From: Clostridia bacterium
GTDB lineage: Bacteria; Bacillota; Clostridia; Oscillospirales; Acutalibacteraceae
Length of the DNA stretch: 64,000 nucleotides
Assembly: GCA_017399065.1 (NCBI GenBank)
Contig: JAFQEL010000008.1
Coordinates: forward strand, 1-64,000
Reading direction: 5' to 3'
This document shows, in pieces, positions 24,503 through 33,256 of this stretch. Numbering within the stretch: the first letter of the stretch is position 1; each line of letters opens with the position of its first letter. The translations under genes and the position numbers were made by a program. The notes under the pieces were generated by a model that did no database searches, was not told where the DNA came from, and worked only from the letters and a program-made list of their open reading frames with translations.

Positions 24503-25652
24503 AGCCTGCGGCACATGCAGAGCCGATAACGCCTGCGACGTTGGGACCCATAGCGTGCATGAGCAGGAAGTTTGTCGGGTTTGCTTTCTTGCCTTCAACC
24601 TGTGCGACACGTGCCGCCATAGGTACGGCAGAAACACCTGCAGAGCCGATGAGGGGGTTTACCTTACCCTTTGTGATGATATACATCAACTTTCCGAGCA
24701 GTACACCTCCTGCGGTTGAGAAGGAGAAAGCGATAAGTCCGATGATAATAATGCCGAGTGTTTTGGGCTGAAGGAACTGTTCACCGTTTGCTGTTGCACC
24801 GACAGTTACGCCGAGCAGAATTGTAATGATGTTACAAAGTGCATTCTGTGATACGTCGCTGAGTCTTTCTACAACGCCGCACTCACGGAAGAGGTTACCT
24901 ATCATCAGCATACCTATAAGCGGTGCTGTTGAGGGGATAATAAGTGCGCAAAGCACTGTAACAACAATCGGGAAAATTATCTTTTCTGTTTTGCTTACTT
25001 TACGGAGCTGACCCATCTTTACTTCACGCTCTTTTTTTGTTGTGAGCAGACGCATAATGGGCGGCTGAATAAGCGGAATAAGTGCCATATAAGAGTAAGC
25101 TGCGACCGAAATAGGCGCAAGAAGATCTGATGCGAGCTTTGAAGCAGTGAATATAGCTGTAGGACCGTCAGCACCGCCGATGATTGAAATTGCCGCAGCT
25201 TCTTCCGGCTTAAAGCCGAAGAGAATTGCGATAATGAATGCAACGTAGATACCGAGCTGAGCTGCTGCACCGAGAAGAAGGCTCGAGGGGTTAGCGAGCA
25301 GGGGACCGAAATCGGTCATTGCGCCAACACCCATAAATATGAGGCAGGGGAAAATACTGCTCTTTACGCCTACATAAATAAGCCTCAGTACACCGTCGTC
25401 ATACCAATGTGCACCCTCAACCTTCTGGGTTGCATCCATAAGACCTGCAGGGTCAGCCATAAGGCCGGTTTCGGGCAGGTTTGCAAGCATCATACCGAAT
25501 GCAATAGGCAGAAGGAGCATGGGTTCGAATTTTTTAACTATCGCAAGATAAAGAAGGCCAAAGGAGATAACAAGCATAACAGCTTGCTGCCAACCGAGGA
25601 AAGCTAAACCTGAGCTTGCCCAAAGACCTTCGAGTACTTCAAGAAAATTCAT
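24477..25652 (-). CDS. oadB: Sodium-pump decarboxylase beta subunit
   Basis: 391 residues with about nine to eleven membrane helices, the carboxybiotin decarboxylase/sodium-pump subunit of the oxaloacetate/methylmalonyl-CoA/glutaconyl-CoA decarboxylase family. Recognised segments include [31 protein letters not shown] and [16 protein letters not shown] with the conserved Asp used for Na+ transport, plus a C-terminal [18 protein letters not shown]. It uses the free energy of decarboxylation to export Na+. It is last in the operon oadA-oadG-biotin carrier-oadB; the final bases run into the mecA 3' end, and no terminator was found downstream. Confidence 0.95.
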   Translation of the reverse strand: MNFLEVLEGLWASSGLAFLGWQQAVMLVISFGLLYLAIVKKFEPMLLLPIAFGMMLANLPETGLMADPAGLMDATQKVEGAHWYDDGVLRLIYVGVKSSIFPCLIFMGVGAMTDFGPLLANPSSLLLGAAAQLGIYVAFIIAILFGFKPEEAAAISIIGGADGPTAIFTASKLASDLLAPISVAAYSYMALIPLIQPPIMRLLTTKKEREVKMGQLRKVSKTEKIIFPIVVTVLCALIIPSTAPLIGMLMIGNLFRECGVVERLSDVSQNALCNIITILLGVTVGATANGEQFLQPKTLGIIIIGLIAFSFSTAGGVLLGKLMYIITKGKVNPLIGSAGVSAVPMAARVAQVEGKKANPTNFLLMHAMGPNVAGVIGSACAAGFMMLLFQS

Positions 25653-25674
25653 ATGGGGAAAAGCCTTTCTTTAT

Positions 25675-26109
25675 TTAGATAACTGCAAGAACGTCGTCTG
25701 TGTTAACAACTGTGCTGCTGCCGACGAGAATCTGCTTGACAACGCCGTCACACTCTGCTGTGATTTCGTTCTCCATCTTCATAGCCTCGAGGATGAAGAG
25801 TGTGTCGCCTGCCTTGACAGCCTGACCTACGCTGCAGAGAACCTTGAGGACTGTACCGGGCATGGGAGCAACAACCTTCTTACCGTCAGCTGAGGGAGCA
25901 GCAACAGGAGCGGGGGCGGGAGCTTCTTCCTTTGCGGGTGCTGCTGCGGGAGCAGGAGCTGCTATGGGAGCTGCTATGGGAGCTGCTACGGGTGCTGCAA
26001 CAGGAGCGGGAGCTGCACCTGCAGCTGTTGATACGTTTGTGATGACTGCATCGGTCTCGTTGACCTCTACTTCATAGCTTTTACCGTTAAGTGTTACGAT
26101 GTATTTCAT
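25675..26109 (-). CDS. Biotin carboxyl carrier protein of the sodium-pump decarboxylase
   Basis: 144 residues. A short N-terminal region ([18 protein letters not shown]) is followed by a long Ala/Pro linker (about residues 30-75, rich in AAPIAAP units) and a biotinyl domain whose [10 protein letters not shown] motif holds the Lys that takes biotin. The carrier shuttles CO2 between the carboxyltransferase subunit (oadA) and the membrane subunit (oadB). The linker length gives the arm its reach. It lies 22 bases upstream of oadB. Confidence 0.93.
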   Translation of the reverse strand: MKYIVTLNGKSYEVEVNETDAVITNVSTAAGAAPAPVAAPVAAPIAAPIAAPAPAAAPAKEEAPAPAPVAAPSADGKKVVAPMPGTVLKVLCSVGQAVKAGDTLFILEAMKMENEITAECDGVVKQILVGSSTVVNTDDVLAVI

Positions 26110-26131
26110 AATTTTTTACCTAACCTTTCTT

Positions 26132-26707
26132 TTATTCCTCAATAAGTTTGATCGATTTAAAATCAAGACGTTCAAGCGGTATGCCTGTCTGATGGCTTAC
26201 CAACGCCATAATGATTGCGACTGTGGGCTCGTCTATTCCGCCCCATTCAAGTGACTTTATTTGTTTGAAGTCGAGCTTGTTGAGCGGAATACCTGTCTGA
26301 TGGCTGACAACTGCCATTACCATCGCGGCTGTCGGCTCGTCAACGCCGATGAGTTCAAGCGGAGTATCGAGCAGTTTTATTGACTTGAAGTCAAGGTGCT
26401 CAAGTGCAACACCTGTCTGGTGGCTGACTGTTGCCATTATTGTTGCGGCTGTCTGCTCGTCAACTCCGTAAAGCTGTACGCAACTTGTTTGTGCTGCGGA
26501 GCTGTTGGCGGTAACGATGTATTCAGAGCAATCGGCTTCATCATTTGAAATTTCTTCAACTGCTTTTTTGTTAACCATCGCACTTACAAGACGCGAGAGC
26601 AGAAACACCAATACAGCCAGCAGAGCAAGCTCTGCCATAACAACGACTATGCCGACACCGGAAACCATAAGCGCGTCAGTCAAGCCGAGTGCTTTTCCTG
26701 CTAACAT
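26132..26707 (-). CDS. oadG: OadG-like gamma subunit with a triplicated C-terminal cassette
   Basis: 191 residues. One membrane helix (about residues 16-42, VSGVGIVVVMAELALLAVLV...) is typical of OadG, the small subunit that holds the decarboxylase complex together. After a variable linker come three near-identical 33-residue units at 81-113, 121-153 and 157-189, each G(V/I)DE.T...IMA.VSHQTG..L..LDFK.IK.L. OadG relatives usually have one such C-terminal segment. The spacers are 7 and 3 residues. Position between oadA and the biotin carrier confirms the assignment. Confidence 0.85.
   Translation of the reverse strand: MLAGKALGLTDALMVSGVGIVVVMAELALLAVLVFLLSRLVSAMVNKKAVEEISNDEADCSEYIVTANSSAAQTSCVQLYGVDEQTAATIMATVSHQTGVALEHLDFKSIKLLDTPLELIGVDEPTAAMVMAVVSHQTGIPLNKLDFKQIKSLEWGGIDEPTVAIIMALVSHQTGIPLERLDFKSIKLIEE
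26141..26467 (-). repeat. Three tandem copies of a 33-codon unit inside oadG
   Basis: The copies share the coding pattern for VSHQTG and LDFK and are also visibly similar at the DNA level (ctgtctgatggct..., aagtcaag... recur on the plus strand). The repeat arose by in-frame duplication. Confidence 0.85.
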
Positions 26708-26714
26708 TGATTAA

Positions 26715-28109
26715 TCACTCCTTGATTTCCTGTATTGTGTATTTGAATGTGCGCTTTTCTCTTTCAGCTCTTTCTTCAAAGAAGGCCTTTGCCTGCTGCG
26801 GGAATGCGATATAAGAAAGCACGTCTTCTTCGCTGTGAGCAAGTGCACCGATTTCTTCTTTTGCAGCCTCAAAGCCGGGCTCGAGAGTATCGGCAAATCT
26901 GCCTGTGAAGGGCTTTTCATCGCCGAGGACGAGCTTCTGAAGGTCCTTGCTTACCTTGCCGGGAGCCTTGCCGTATTCGCCCTTAATGTATGCCTTGACC
27001 TCTTTGGAGATGTTCTTGTATCTCTCACCGAGAAGTACGTTGAATGTAGCCTGAACACCAACCATCTGGCTCATAGGAGTAACGAGGGGCGGATAACCGA
27101 GATCCTCACGTACTCTGGGTGTTTCTGCAAGCACTTCGTCGAGCTTGTCAAGCTTATTCTGTGCGGTGAGCTGTGCAACAAGGTTGGAAAGCATACCGCC
27201 GGGAATCTGATAATCAAGTGCGTCGGTCTCTGTAGCCATAACAACGGGGTTGAGTACGCCGTTCTCAAGGTATTTTGCACGAAGGGGCTTGAAGTAAGAG
27301 TTGATTTTTGAAAGAACCTTTGAGTCAAGGTCAACCTTATAGCCCTGGTTTCTGAGTGCGTATACAAGAGTTTCCGTCGGAGGCTGTGAAGTACCGCCGG
27401 AAAGGCTTGATATTGCGGTATCAATGACATCTGCACCTGCCTCAACGGCCTTCTGAAGTGTTATCATTCCGAGACCTGTTGTTGAGTGAGTGTGAACAAC
27501 TACGGGGAGCTTGACAGCGGACTTTATCGCCTTAACAAGGTCGTAAGCCTCCTGCGGAGCAAGAATGCCTGCCATATCCTTGATGCAGAGTGTCTGCACA
27601 CCCATTTTTGCAAAGCCTTCAGCGACCTTGACATAGTTTTCGATATTATGGATAGGGCTTGTTGTGTAGCAGATTGTACCGGATGCGATAGCACCGCTCT
27701 TAAGAGTCTGGTCTACAGCTACCTCGACGTTGCGAAGGTCGTTGAGTGCGTCGAAAATACGGATGATGTCAATACCGTTTTCAACACTTTTTGCAACAAA
27801 TTTACGCACAACGTCATCGGGATAGTGCTTGTAACCCAGAAGATTCTGGCCTCTTAGAAGCATCTGGAGCTTTGTGTTGGGACATGCTGCCTTGATTGTA
27901 CGCAGTCTCTCCCATGGGTCTTCGCCAAGGTAACGCAAGCATGAGTCAAAAGTTGCACCGCCCCAGCATTCAAGTGAATAATAGCCGGCTTTATCGAGCT
28001 CGCTGAGAATCTCCTTGAAGTCGGAGATAGGCATTCTCGTAGCAATGAGGGACTGGTTGGCATCACGCAGTACGGTTTCAGTGAACTGAACAGTTTTCAT
28101 CTTTGCCAT
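26715..28109 (-). CDS. oadA: Carboxyltransferase (alpha) subunit of the sodium-pump decarboxylase
   Basis: 464 residues. FTETVLRDANQSLIATRM at the start and VVHTHSTTGLGMITLQKA near residue 200 are the metal-binding motifs of the HMGL-like carboxyltransferase domain shared by oxaloacetate decarboxylase alpha and pyruvate carboxylase subunit B, with the Lys-containing LCIKDMAG segment. The conserved carboxyltransferase C-terminal domain follows to about residue 430. The biotin domain is absent, consistent with a separate carrier gene two positions downstream. It is the first gene of the operon. Oxaloacetate is the likely substrate; a related acyl-CoA is less likely from this subunit type. Confidence 0.93.
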   Translation of the reverse strand: MAKMKTVQFTETVLRDANQSLIATRMPISDFKEILSELDKAGYYSLECWGGATFDSCLRYLGEDPWERLRTIKAACPNTKLQMLLRGQNLLGYKHYPDDVVRKFVAKSVENGIDIIRIFDALNDLRNVEVAVDQTLKSGAIASGTICYTTSPIHNIENYVKVAEGFAKMGVQTLCIKDMAGILAPQEAYDLVKAIKSAVKLPVVVHTHSTTGLGMITLQKAVEAGADVIDTAISSLSGGTSQPPTETLVYALRNQGYKVDLDSKVLSKINSYFKPLRAKYLENGVLNPVVMATETDALDYQIPGGMLSNLVAQLTAQNKLDKLDEVLAETPRVREDLGYPPLVTPMSQMVGVQATFNVLLGERYKNISKEVKAYIKGEYGKAPGKVSKDLQKLVLGDEKPFTGRFADTLEPGFEAAKEEIGALAHSEEDVLSYIAFPQQAKAFFEERAEREKRTFKYTIQEIKE

Positions 28110-28176
28110 AACTTTCCTTTCAGGGTGTATTGCGTATGCAAATTTTCACCCATTTTAATGATATTTAATCACTACT

Positions 28177-28205
28177 ATAGTATCCTTTTTGGGAGCAAAT
28201 TGCAA
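28177..28205 (-). promoter_or_regulatory. Promoter of the decarboxylase operon
   Basis: On the minus strand TTGCAA (28200-28205) and TACTAT (28177-28182) have a 17-base spacer, about 68 bases upstream of the oadA start. Confidence 0.75.
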
Positions 28206-28314
28206 GCGGTTTACAATATTTTTTTGCTATTTTAATATAATCTGCATTATGACGGATATTGGCTTGAATATTCCCATTAAATTGTAAAATATTTATTAAT
28301 TTTTAATTATAATC

Positions 28315-28342
28315 TTGATATTTATATTTTTTTTATTATAAT
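28315..28342 (+). promoter_or_regulatory. Promoter of ydbC
   Basis: TTGATA (28315-28320) and TATAAT (28337-28342), 16-base spacer, in a very AT-rich stretch about 55 bases before the gene. Confidence 0.7.
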
Positions 28343-28397
28343 AAAAATAGCTAAAAGTACGGATTCACCCTAAAATATACATAAGGAGCGAAAGCAA

Positions 28398-28619
28398 ATG
28401 CCTGAATTTACTTACAACATAGTCGAAACACTTGGTGTCCTTTCCGAAACAGCAAAGGGCTGGACAAAGGAACTCAACCTCATCAGCTGGAACAACAGAG
28501 AGCCTAAGCTCGACATCCGCGAGTGGGCACCCGAGCACGAGAAGATGGGCAAGGGCGTTACTCTTACAGAGGAAGAGGCTAAGGAAATCCTCAAGATCCT
28601 CGCTCAGCGTTACAAATAA
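28398..28619 (+). CDS. ydbC: YdbC/PC4-like single-strand DNA-binding protein
   Basis: 73 residues of the YdbC family, which has the PC4 (PF02229) fold found in transcription coactivator p15 and binds single-stranded DNA or RNA. The line SETAKGWTKELNLISWNNREPKLDIREWAPEH is the family core (K.L...W....K.DIR.W), and the C-terminus KGVTLTEEEAKEILKIL forms the helix. GGAGCG precedes the ATG. It is monocistronic, with its own promoter and a strong terminator, and codon use looks that of a highly expressed gene. Confidence 0.92.
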   Translation: MPEFTYNIVETLGVLSETAKGWTKELNLISWNNREPKLDIREWAPEHEKMGKGVTLTEEEAKEILKILAQRYK

Positions 28620-28644
28620 GTTTTTGGCATAATGCAATAAAAAC

Positions 28645-28690
28645 AACTGCGTAAGTGTACTTAAAGGTACGCTTAACGCAGTTTTGTTTT
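28645..28690 (+). terminator. Terminator of ydbC
   Basis: AACTGCGTAAGTGTAC and GTACGCTTAACGCAGTT form a 16-bp stem with one bulged base, followed by TTGTTTTTTT, 25 bases after the stop. Confidence 0.9.
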
Positions 28691-28906
28691 TTTATGACGA
28701 AAATGATAATATTACGTTGCTACGAAAAAAGCACAACCCCTCTAAGAGTTGGTTTGCTAAGGACATAAAAAGAGGTAATACGGATGATTTCCGTGTTGCC
28801 TATCATTTTTTAGCGCTTATGCCTTTTGTGATGAGCAAGTGCGCATTTCGTTTTCGGTCAGCTTAAGTGATAGTATTGTCCCCGGACAATAGTGTTATTT
28901 TATTCG

Positions 28907-28989
28907 CCTAAAAACTCGCGAAGCGAATAACACTGTGCGAAGCACAATAAACTGCAAAGCAATATAACTCGCCAAAGGCGAATATAACT
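28907..28989. repeat. Dispersed palindromic repeat, copy A
   Basis: Starts CCTAAAAACTCGCGAAGCGA and contains a series of short hairpins (TCGCGAAGCGA, GTGCGAAGCAC, TGCAAAGCA, CTCGCCAAAGGCGA) separated by AATA spacers. A second copy lies at 29510-29592; the first 43 bases are identical. The region 28700-28900 to its left holds nothing I can support as a gene. Confidence 0.8.
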
Positions 28990-29076
28990 AAAAAACTCCT
29001 TGAGATTTCTCAAGGAGTTTTTTAGACCTTACTTCCCAAATCTGAACCATAAGAAAAATATTAACAGTGTTGATTT

Positions 29077-29421
29077 TTACCAAGCCCTGTCAGCAAACAT
29101 ATAGGCAACAAAGACTATAAATAATGTTAACAACAAATTAATTACAGTTAGAATAATGCATTGTATTTTGTGTTCTTTTCCTTTAATACAAACACCGACA
29201 TTATAACACAAAGAAATTGTGTTTATGATAATTATTATCGGAGTACCAACAAAAAACAACAAGAACAAAACACTTGAAAATATATCAAATATAGAATCCG
29301 CAATTGGCTTACCAATACTTACAAAATAGTCATATAAAGGTAAAAATCCAAATGGCAATATGTAGAAAAGAGAAAATATTATATTGAAAATTGAATGCTT
29401 ATAATAAGAAGTCTTATTCAT
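29077..29421 (-). CDS. Small multi-pass membrane protein, unknown function
   Basis: 114 residues with three hydrophobic segments: IFNIIFSLFYILPFGFLPLY (about 11-30), IFSSVLFLLFFVGTPIIIII (about 47-66) and IILTVINLLLTLFIVFVAYM (about 89-108). No conserved motif is recognised. GAGGTG lies 6 bases before the ATG. The gene is more AT-rich than its neighbours and is flanked on both sides by copies of the same palindromic repeat, so it looks like a small acquired insert between ydbC and hemW. Confidence 0.6.
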   Translation of the reverse strand: MNKTSYYKHSIFNIIFSLFYILPFGFLPLYDYFVSIGKPIADSIFDIFSSVLFLLFFVGTPIIIIINTISLCYNVGVCIKGKEHKIQCIILTVINLLLTLFIVFVAYMFADRAW

Positions 29422-29509
29422 ATAATCACCTCAAACTCATTGTATAACAACAAATCTAAAAAGTCAAATCCGTTTGCCCGATGGGCGACATTGTTTTAGT
29501 GATATTCTG

Positions 29510-29592
29510 CCTAAAAACTCGCGAAGCGAATAACACTGTGCGAAGCACAATATCACTGCGAAGCAATATAACTCGCCTTATGGCGAATAAAA
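29510..29592. repeat. Dispersed palindromic repeat, copy B
   Basis: The same unit as at 28907-28989 in the same orientation; the first 43 bases are identical. Differences in the third and fourth hairpins (TGCGAAGCA for TGCAAAGCA, CTTATGG for CAAAGG) keep the ability to fold, which suggests the structure matters. Confidence 0.8.
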
Positions 29593-29594
29593 CC

Positions 29595-29622
29595 GGCGTT
29601 GTATCCTTACGGGTACAACGCC
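29595..29622 (-). terminator. Terminator after hemW
   Basis: GGCGTTGTATCC / GGGTACAACGCC form a 12-bp stem with loop TTAC. On the minus strand it is followed by GGTTTTATT and lies 14 bases after the hemW stop. It closes the long run that starts near 43,600. Confidence 0.72.
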
Positions 29623-29636
29623 TACGGGGTGCTTTT

Positions 29637-30749
29637 TTATTCCAGTAAATCTGCAATTATTGCGTTGGATACAAGGAAGCCTTCGGGGGTAAGGCTTATT
29701 GAGTTTTCGGTTAACTTTACCATACCGTTTTTCTCAAATTTCCTTGCTCTTTCAAGCATTTCGGGCGGTAAATCAAAGCCGAAACGGGCTTTGATATTTT
29801 CGCTTTTCAAGCCCTCTGCAAGCCTTAACCTGAGCATTACATACTCCTCAAAGCTGCCGCCGTCACCGTCCTGAACAGGCTTGGCTTTTTCGATAAATTT
29901 GTTGATATCACGCTCGAAATAAAACCGTTTTCCACCGATAAAGGAGTGCGCTGAAGCACCTAAACCGAGGTACTCGCGGCAATCCCAGTAAATGAGATTG
30001 TGACGGCTTTCATAGCCGGGCGCAGCAAAGTTTGATATCTCATACTGCTTGTAACCGTGCTCTTCAAGGCATTCGCAAGCGGCAAGATACATATCACAAC
30101 ATTCGTCCTCATCAGGCAGCTGCAGCAGCTTTTCGACCTTTTCAAACGGCGTGCCCTGCTCGATTTTAAGCAGGTAGCTGCTGACGTGTTTTGCACCGTT
30201 TTGAGCACAAAACTCAATGCTTTCTTTTATACTGTCTATGGTCTGATGCGGTATACCGAGCATAAGGTCAAGCGAAAAATTGTTGATATCTGCCGATTTG
30301 ACAAGCTCTAAGGCACGCTTTACTTGCTCACGGTCAGCCTGCCTGCCGAGTGCTTTGCGCTCCTCGTCTACTGCAGACTGCATACCCATTGAGATACGGT
30401 TTGCACCTGCTTTTGCAAGTGTCTCCATATCTTTTAAGCTCCAGTTTCTGCATAAATCCGACGGATTACATTCAACCGTAATTTCACAATCGGGGGTACG
30501 GCTGATTACGTTCAGTATATCGGTAAGCCTTTTACTGCCGAGTAAAGAGGGGGTGCCACCGCCGAAATATACGGTCGAAAAAGCACCGCCCACACGTTTA
30601 TTATATAATATAATGTTTTTAATAATAGCATCTGTATATTGATCCTTAAGCTCGTCCGGTGCTACAAGCGAATAAAAATCGCAATAAGGGCACTTTGACG
30701 AGCAGAAGGGCACGTGAATATACAGACCCGGTAACTCAGTTGTCATCAT
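29637..30749 (-). CDS. hemW: HemW-type radical SAM heme chaperone
   Basis: 370 residues. [18 protein letters not shown] near the start gives the CxxxCxxC cluster of radical SAM enzymes. The residue after the last Cys pair is Asp-Phe where true coproporphyrinogen dehydrogenase HemN has a fourth Cys, which points to HemW, a protein that inserts or carries heme. Later [20 protein letters not shown] and NRISMGMQS are standard radical-SAM strands. The start overlaps the lepA stop; the first or second ATG of the ATGATG pair may be used. The order lepA-hemW is common in Firmicutes. Confidence 0.9.
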   Translation of the reverse strand: MMTTELPGLYIHVPFCSSKCPYCDFYSLVAPDELKDQYTDAIIKNIILYNKRVGGAFSTVYFGGGTPSLLGSKRLTDILNVISRTPDCEITVECNPSDLCRNWSLKDMETLAKAGANRISMGMQSAVDEERKALGRQADREQVKRALELVKSADINNFSLDLMLGIPHQTIDSIKESIEFCAQNGAKHVSSYLLKIEQGTPFEKVEKLLQLPDEDECCDMYLAACECLEEHGYKQYEISNFAAPGYESRHNLIYWDCREYLGLGASAHSFIGGKRFYFERDINKFIEKAKPVQDGDGGSFEEYVMLRLRLAEGLKSENIKARFGFDLPPEMLERARKFEKNGMVKLTENSISLTPEGFLVSNAIIADLLE

Positions 30750-32559
30750 CAAGCTTGAGTACAGCCATAAACGCCTCCTGCGGCACTTCAACGGTACCGA
30801 ACTGGCGCATACGCTTTTTACCTTCCTTCTGCTTTTCAAGTAGCTTTTTCTTTCGTGTTATATCGCCGCCGTAACACTTGGCAAGAACGTCTTTTCTCAT
30901 CGCCTTGACGGTCTCACGTGCGATAACCTTGCCGCCGATTGCAATCTGAATCGGTATTTCAAACATCTGACGCGGAATATTGTCCTTGAGCTTTTCGGCG
31001 ATTTTTCTTGCTCTGCCGTAAGCTTTGTCGGAGTGAATAATAAATGACAGTGCATCAATTACGTCGCCGTTGAGAAGTACGTCAAGCTTGACAAGCTTTG
31101 AGGGCTGATACTGAGCCAGCTCATAGTCAAACGAAGCGTAGCCTCTGGTACGTGATTTGAGTGTGTCAAAGAAATCGTAAATAATTTCATTGAGCGGAAG
31201 CTCATAGTGGATGTCAACACGGTCGCTTGAAATATAGGTCATATCCTTGAACGTGCCGCGTCTGTCCTGACAAAGCTCCATAATTGCACCTACATAGTCG
31301 TTTGGTGCATAGATATGTGCGTTTGTCATTGGCTCCTCGCAGTCTGTAATGATTGCAGGGTCTGGATAATTCGTCGGGTTATCAATCTCAAGGATTGAGC
31401 CGTCGGATGTGTGAATTTTATAAATAACGCTCGGCACCGTTGTAACAAGGTCGAGGTTATATTCACGCTCGAGTCGCTCCTGGATTATTTCAAGGTGGAG
31501 CAGACCGAGGAAGCCACAGCGGAAACCGAAGCCGAGAGCTCCGGATGTTTCGGGCTCGTATGAGAGAGCGGCATCGTTGAGCTGTAATTTTTGCAGTGCA
31601 TCACGAAGTGACTCGTAATCTGCACCGTCTGCGGGATAGATACCGCAGAACACCATCGGGTTTACCTTTCGATAGCCGGGCAACGGCTCGGTTGCAGGAT
31701 TTTCTGTAGTAGTTACTGTGTCACCTACACGTGCATCACTGACTGTCTTGATAGATGCGGTGATATAACCTACTTCGCCTGCAGTAAGTTCATCGGTAGG
31801 CTCGAGTGAGGTGGCACGCATATAGCCGACCTCGACAACGTTGAACTGTGCACCTGTTGCCATCATACGCATTGTATCGCCGGCTTTGATTTTACCGTCC
31901 ATAACACGCACATAAACAATAACGCCGCGGTAGCTGTCGTAAATTGAGTCAAAGATAAGTGCACGAAGCGGCAGGTTTTCGTTTGCCGTCGGTGCAGGAA
32001 TATCCTGTACAATACGTTCAAGCACCTGCTCTACGTTTTCGCCTGTTTTTGCGGAAACTCGGGGTGCATTGGAGCAATCAAGACCGATTATGTCTTCAAC
32101 CTCTGCCGCAACACGCTCAGGGTCTGCGGCAGGCAGGTCGATTTTATTGATTACGGGTACAAGCTCAAGGTCGTGGTCAAGAGCGAGATATGTGTTGGCA
32201 AGTGTCTGTGCCTCAATACCCTGTGATGCATCAACGATAAGCACCGCTCCGTCACACGCTGCAAGTGAACGTGAAACCTCATAGTTGAAGTCAACGTGAC
32301 CTGGTGTGTCGATAAGGTTGAGTTCGTACTCCTGACCGTCTTTTGCCGTATAGTTGAGCTTTACGGCGTGAGCCTTGATTGTGATTCCACGCTCACGCTC
32401 AAGGTCCATATTGTCAAGAAGCTGTGCTGTCATATCACGCTTTGCAACGGAGTCTGTCAGCTCAAGCAACCTGTCGGCAAGTGTTGACTTACCGTGGTCA
32501 ATATGAGCAATGATAGAAAAGTTTCGTATATTTTCCTTGGGTACTGACAAAGAGTTCAC
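30736..32559 (-). CDS. lepA: Elongation factor 4 (LepA)
   Basis: 607 residues, standard LepA length. [21 protein letters not shown] is the G1 loop, [10 protein letters not shown] the switch, DTPGHVDF G3 and VINKIDLP G4. The LepA-specific C-terminal domain ends in [34 protein letters not shown]4 binds translating ribosomes and can move tRNAs backwards or ease stalled initiation. It overlaps hemW downstream and lies 3 bases after the upstream membrane-protein gene. Confidence 0.97.
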   Translation of the reverse strand: MNSLSVPKENIRNFSIIAHIDHGKSTLADRLLELTDSVAKRDMTAQLLDNMDLERERGITIKAHAVKLNYTAKDGQEYELNLIDTPGHVDFNYEVSRSLAACDGAVLIVDASQGIEAQTLANTYLALDHDLELVPVINKIDLPAADPERVAAEVEDIIGLDCSNAPRVSAKTGENVEQVLERIVQDIPAPTANENLPLRALIFDSIYDSYRGVIVYVRVMDGKIKAGDTMRMMATGAQFNVVEVGYMRATSLEPTDELTAGEVGYITASIKTVSDARVGDTVTTTENPATEPLPGYRKVNPMVFCGIYPADGADYESLRDALQKLQLNDAALSYEPETSGALGFGFRCGFLGLLHLEIIQERLEREYNLDLVTTVPSVIYKIHTSDGSILEIDNPTNYPDPAIITDCEEPMTNAHIYAPNDYVGAIMELCQDRRGTFKDMTYISSDRVDIHYELPLNEIIYDFFDTLKSRTRGYASFDYELAQYQPSKLVKLDVLLNGDVIDALSFIIHSDKAYGRARKIAEKLKDNIPRQMFEIPIQIAIGGKVIARETVKAMRKDVLAKCYGGDITRKKKLLEKQKEGKKRMRQFGTVEVPQEAFMAVLKLDDDN

Positions 32560-32562
32560 CTC

Positions 32563-33237
32563 TTAATTATGTTTCTTTTTGGGCTGCTTTTTCTGTTTGG
32601 GCATTTTATGCTCATCCATATCGATGAATATAAATGCAGCAGTCCAGAGTGCGACAAAGAGAAAGATAAAGAGTACTGCCACTGTGGCATCGGTAAGCTG
32701 TAATACCTTAAGTTGACCAATGAGATTGACAAGACCGCCTGCACCAAAAAGGCCGGCGATTTGTGCAATTAAAGATTCAGAATCGGTAAGTGCAGTGTTG
32801 ATGATTGTTTCAAGACCCACGGTGCCGTCAGCGATAAGCGAAGTCATATGGTTGAAGGAAGCCATAAGACCTATTGTGCTTGCCGCACCGAAAAGGCTGA
32901 GACCGAGGTTGACCTTGCGCGCGTTTGTAAGTGCCGAGCAGAAAAATACTGAGAGTATGGCTACCAGCATAAGTGCAAGAAAAACAAGCGTTACTATAGC
33001 AGGTGTCTTTAACGGAGCGAGAACCTCAGCCATCTTTTCTGAAAGCTCCAATTTACCGTCAAGGTCTATGGTCTTATCTTTAAAGAAATTGTAAATCTGA
33101 TTTATAGAGAAGGAATCGTCGAAGAGACCTTCTACAAAACCGAGCTCAATACCTATATGGATAAGCTTCAGAAACCATAGTGCAGGGAAGGTGAGAAGTG
33201 CTGCGATAGCGGCAATAACTCTGTAAACTATTTTCAT
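32563..33237 (-). CDS. Multi-pass membrane protein, unknown function
   Basis: 224 residues with about four membrane helices: IAAIAALLTFPALWFLKLIH at the N-terminus, IVTLVFLALMLVAILSVFFC, LGLSLFGAASTIGLMASF, and VAVLFIFLFVALWTAAFIFI near the end. The tail KMPKQKKQPKKKHN is basic and cytosolic. No family recognised. The start was set after the glnS stop, where CAGGT precedes the ATG by 8 bases. It sits between glnS and lepA in the long minus-strand run. Confidence 0.65.
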   Translation of the reverse strand: MKIVYRVIAAIAALLTFPALWFLKLIHIGIELGFVEGLFDDSFSINQIYNFFKDKTIDLDGKLELSEKMAEVLAPLKTPAIVTLVFLALMLVAILSVFFCSALTNARKVNLGLSLFGAASTIGLMASFNHMTSLIADGTVGLETIINTALTDSESLIAQIAGLFGAGGLVNLIGQLKVLQLTDATVAVLFIFLFVALWTAAFIFIDMDEHKMPKQKKQPKKKHN

Positions 33238-33256
33238 TTTATTTACCTGCTTTCTC

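Noticed and set aside
25900-26080. DNA repeat of gcaggagct/gctacggg units
   Set aside because: This is the Ala/Pro linker of the biotin carrier, a known feature of these proteins.
28365-28646. 93-codon minus-strand frame over ydbC
   Set aside because: Antisense to the entire ydbC gene, whose family match, promoter and terminator are clear.
28684-28866. 60-codon plus-strand frame after ydbC (ends ...MSKCAFRFRSA)
   Set aside because: Begins inside the ydbC terminator with no ribosome site. I could not link it to a known family, so it is not called as a gene.
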